In this document: one piece after another, positions 19,538 through 20,415 of the stretch
Position numbering within the stretch: the stretch's first letter is position 1
Layout of the letters: each line of letters starts with the position of its first letter
Source of the DNA: Dissophora ornata
Taxonomy: Eukaryota; Mortierellomycota; Mortierellomycetes; Mortierellales; Mortierellaceae
Reading direction: 5' to 3'
Assembly (NCBI GenBank): GCA_025201705.1
Contig: MU616887.1
Location: forward strand, 13,903-34,317
DNA length: 20,415 nucleotides
Notes under the pieces: generated by a model
Databases searched by the model: none
Told to the model about the DNA's origin: nothing
The model's input: only the letters and a program-made list of their open reading frames with translations
Position numbers and translations under genes: made by a program

Positions 19538-20415
19538 TTCGACTTTGTCCACTTGTTTTTTTTTCGTTGCAGGATCCTGAATGTTTGATTAGACTTGATG
19601 GTCAAATGTCAATGATTCAGCCATCGAGTACAGAAAAGTCAGCAACTACACTTACGCTCGGTAGGTACGCTTCAAGACAATATCGAAGGTGTAATGAACG
19701 CGATGGTGGTGTAGTTGTATCGGCAGTAGAGAGTTTGCTGTGTTTCCTTTGACCTTAAATATGACAAGTGCCTGGCATCAACCAAGAGCGATTAACGGTC
19801 AGTTTACAGACGGTTATGCACCAACATCAAGGGCTAAGCAGTGTACACTAGTGGCTCACCTCAAACACGAATACTTCCATGAGGTTTTTTTGTTTTTAAA
19901 GACTGCCCGCGCAGGAACAGGGTATTTTGGCAATCGAGCAGAGCGGATTCGTCACTCCTAGTAGAGATGGCCACTGTTAAACACAAAGGATTATTATCCA
20001 TCACAATGCACTGCATTGGGTCTGAACGCACCCCCGCCCATCCATTCTACAAGAATTATTGGCTCTATTGTACTTGTTCAAGTATGGAGAAGAATGGGTA
20101 ATCGAGGATTACCAATGAGACGTTGCTTCACTGTGCTTATTCAGGTCGATCAGATGGTCGTGAGTGACTAAGAGAAGGCTGAAAGGACGAGAAAGGTCCA
20201 CGACAGCTCCAATGGATTGATTCTTGAGTGTTGCTGGGAAGAAAGGGAAAGAGGAGAGAGAACAACACTTTCATCTTCATGGAACCCTTTCTTGTCGTCT
20301 TACTCCCCTCGCCCTCGTGTGCTTGGAACTGGAAAGGGACAAGATGGTAATGCGTTCTCGAGGGACCCATGCTTTTTTTCAGCTGCACGTCTTGTCTTGC
20401 TTCGCCCTCAAAAAA
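19538..20415. repeat. 5' flank of copy B, collinear with the flank of copy A
   Basis: No gene is seen. Blocks match the copy A flank in the same order (19851, about 19960, about 20124, 20307), with insertions and deletions of only a few bases in spacing. An A-rich tract on the minus strand (T run near 19555-19563) lies about 20 bp before the ATG. The region probably contains the promoter and leader of copy B. The far end of the duplication lies beyond the last shared anchor at about 20320, and possibly beyond the window. Confidence 0.55.

Overview
The window looks like nuclear DNA of a filamentous fungus. I infer an early-diverging lineage such as Mortierellomycota from the style of the large NACHT/WD40 genes, the short introns (88-92 bp, GT-AG, with CTAAC-type branch sites) and the LINE and pogo debris. 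The lineage is inference and no marker here proves it.

The window is dominated by two tandem, same-strand (minus) paralogues of a large fungal STAND/NLR-type gene. Copy A occupies positions 4184 down to 1 and runs off the left edge. Copy B occupies 19537 down to 14027. Both have three exons with introns at the same places and phases. They encode, in order, a TPR-like N-terminal exon, a long alpha-helical (ARM/HEAT-like by eye) region, a NACHT NTPase, a pentapeptide-repeat stretch and WD40 blades. Copy A has no stop or frameshift through the 4003 coding bases visible (about 1334 codons). Copy B carries a Trp-to-stop change in exon 2 and an 8-bp deletion just after the NACHT domain, so I call it a pseudogene, although its 14-blade WD40 half is still one long open frame. 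The 5' flanks of A and B are also collinear, at an offset of 15.35-15.37 kb, out to near the right edge, so the duplication covers at least about 6.3 kb.

Between the two copies (about 5000 to 14026) I see no intact gene. The stretch holds a degenerate pogo/Tigger-like DDE transposase fragment (minus, 5905-6450), an unrecognised decayed coding fragment (minus, about 7184-7580), low-complexity sequence with a C2H2-like signature (minus, 8533-8610), the 5' half of a LINE retrotransposon (plus, 9786-12480: ORF1 with a CCHC knuckle, then an endonuclease domain, no reverse transcriptase) and, directly after it, a decayed C-terminal fragment of guanine deaminase (plus, to 12933).

A reasonable reading is an NLR birth-and-death locus: a tandem duplication separated by transposon debris, one intact copy, and one broken copy that still holds a set of near-identical 126-bp WD40 repeats able to recombine with the live copy.
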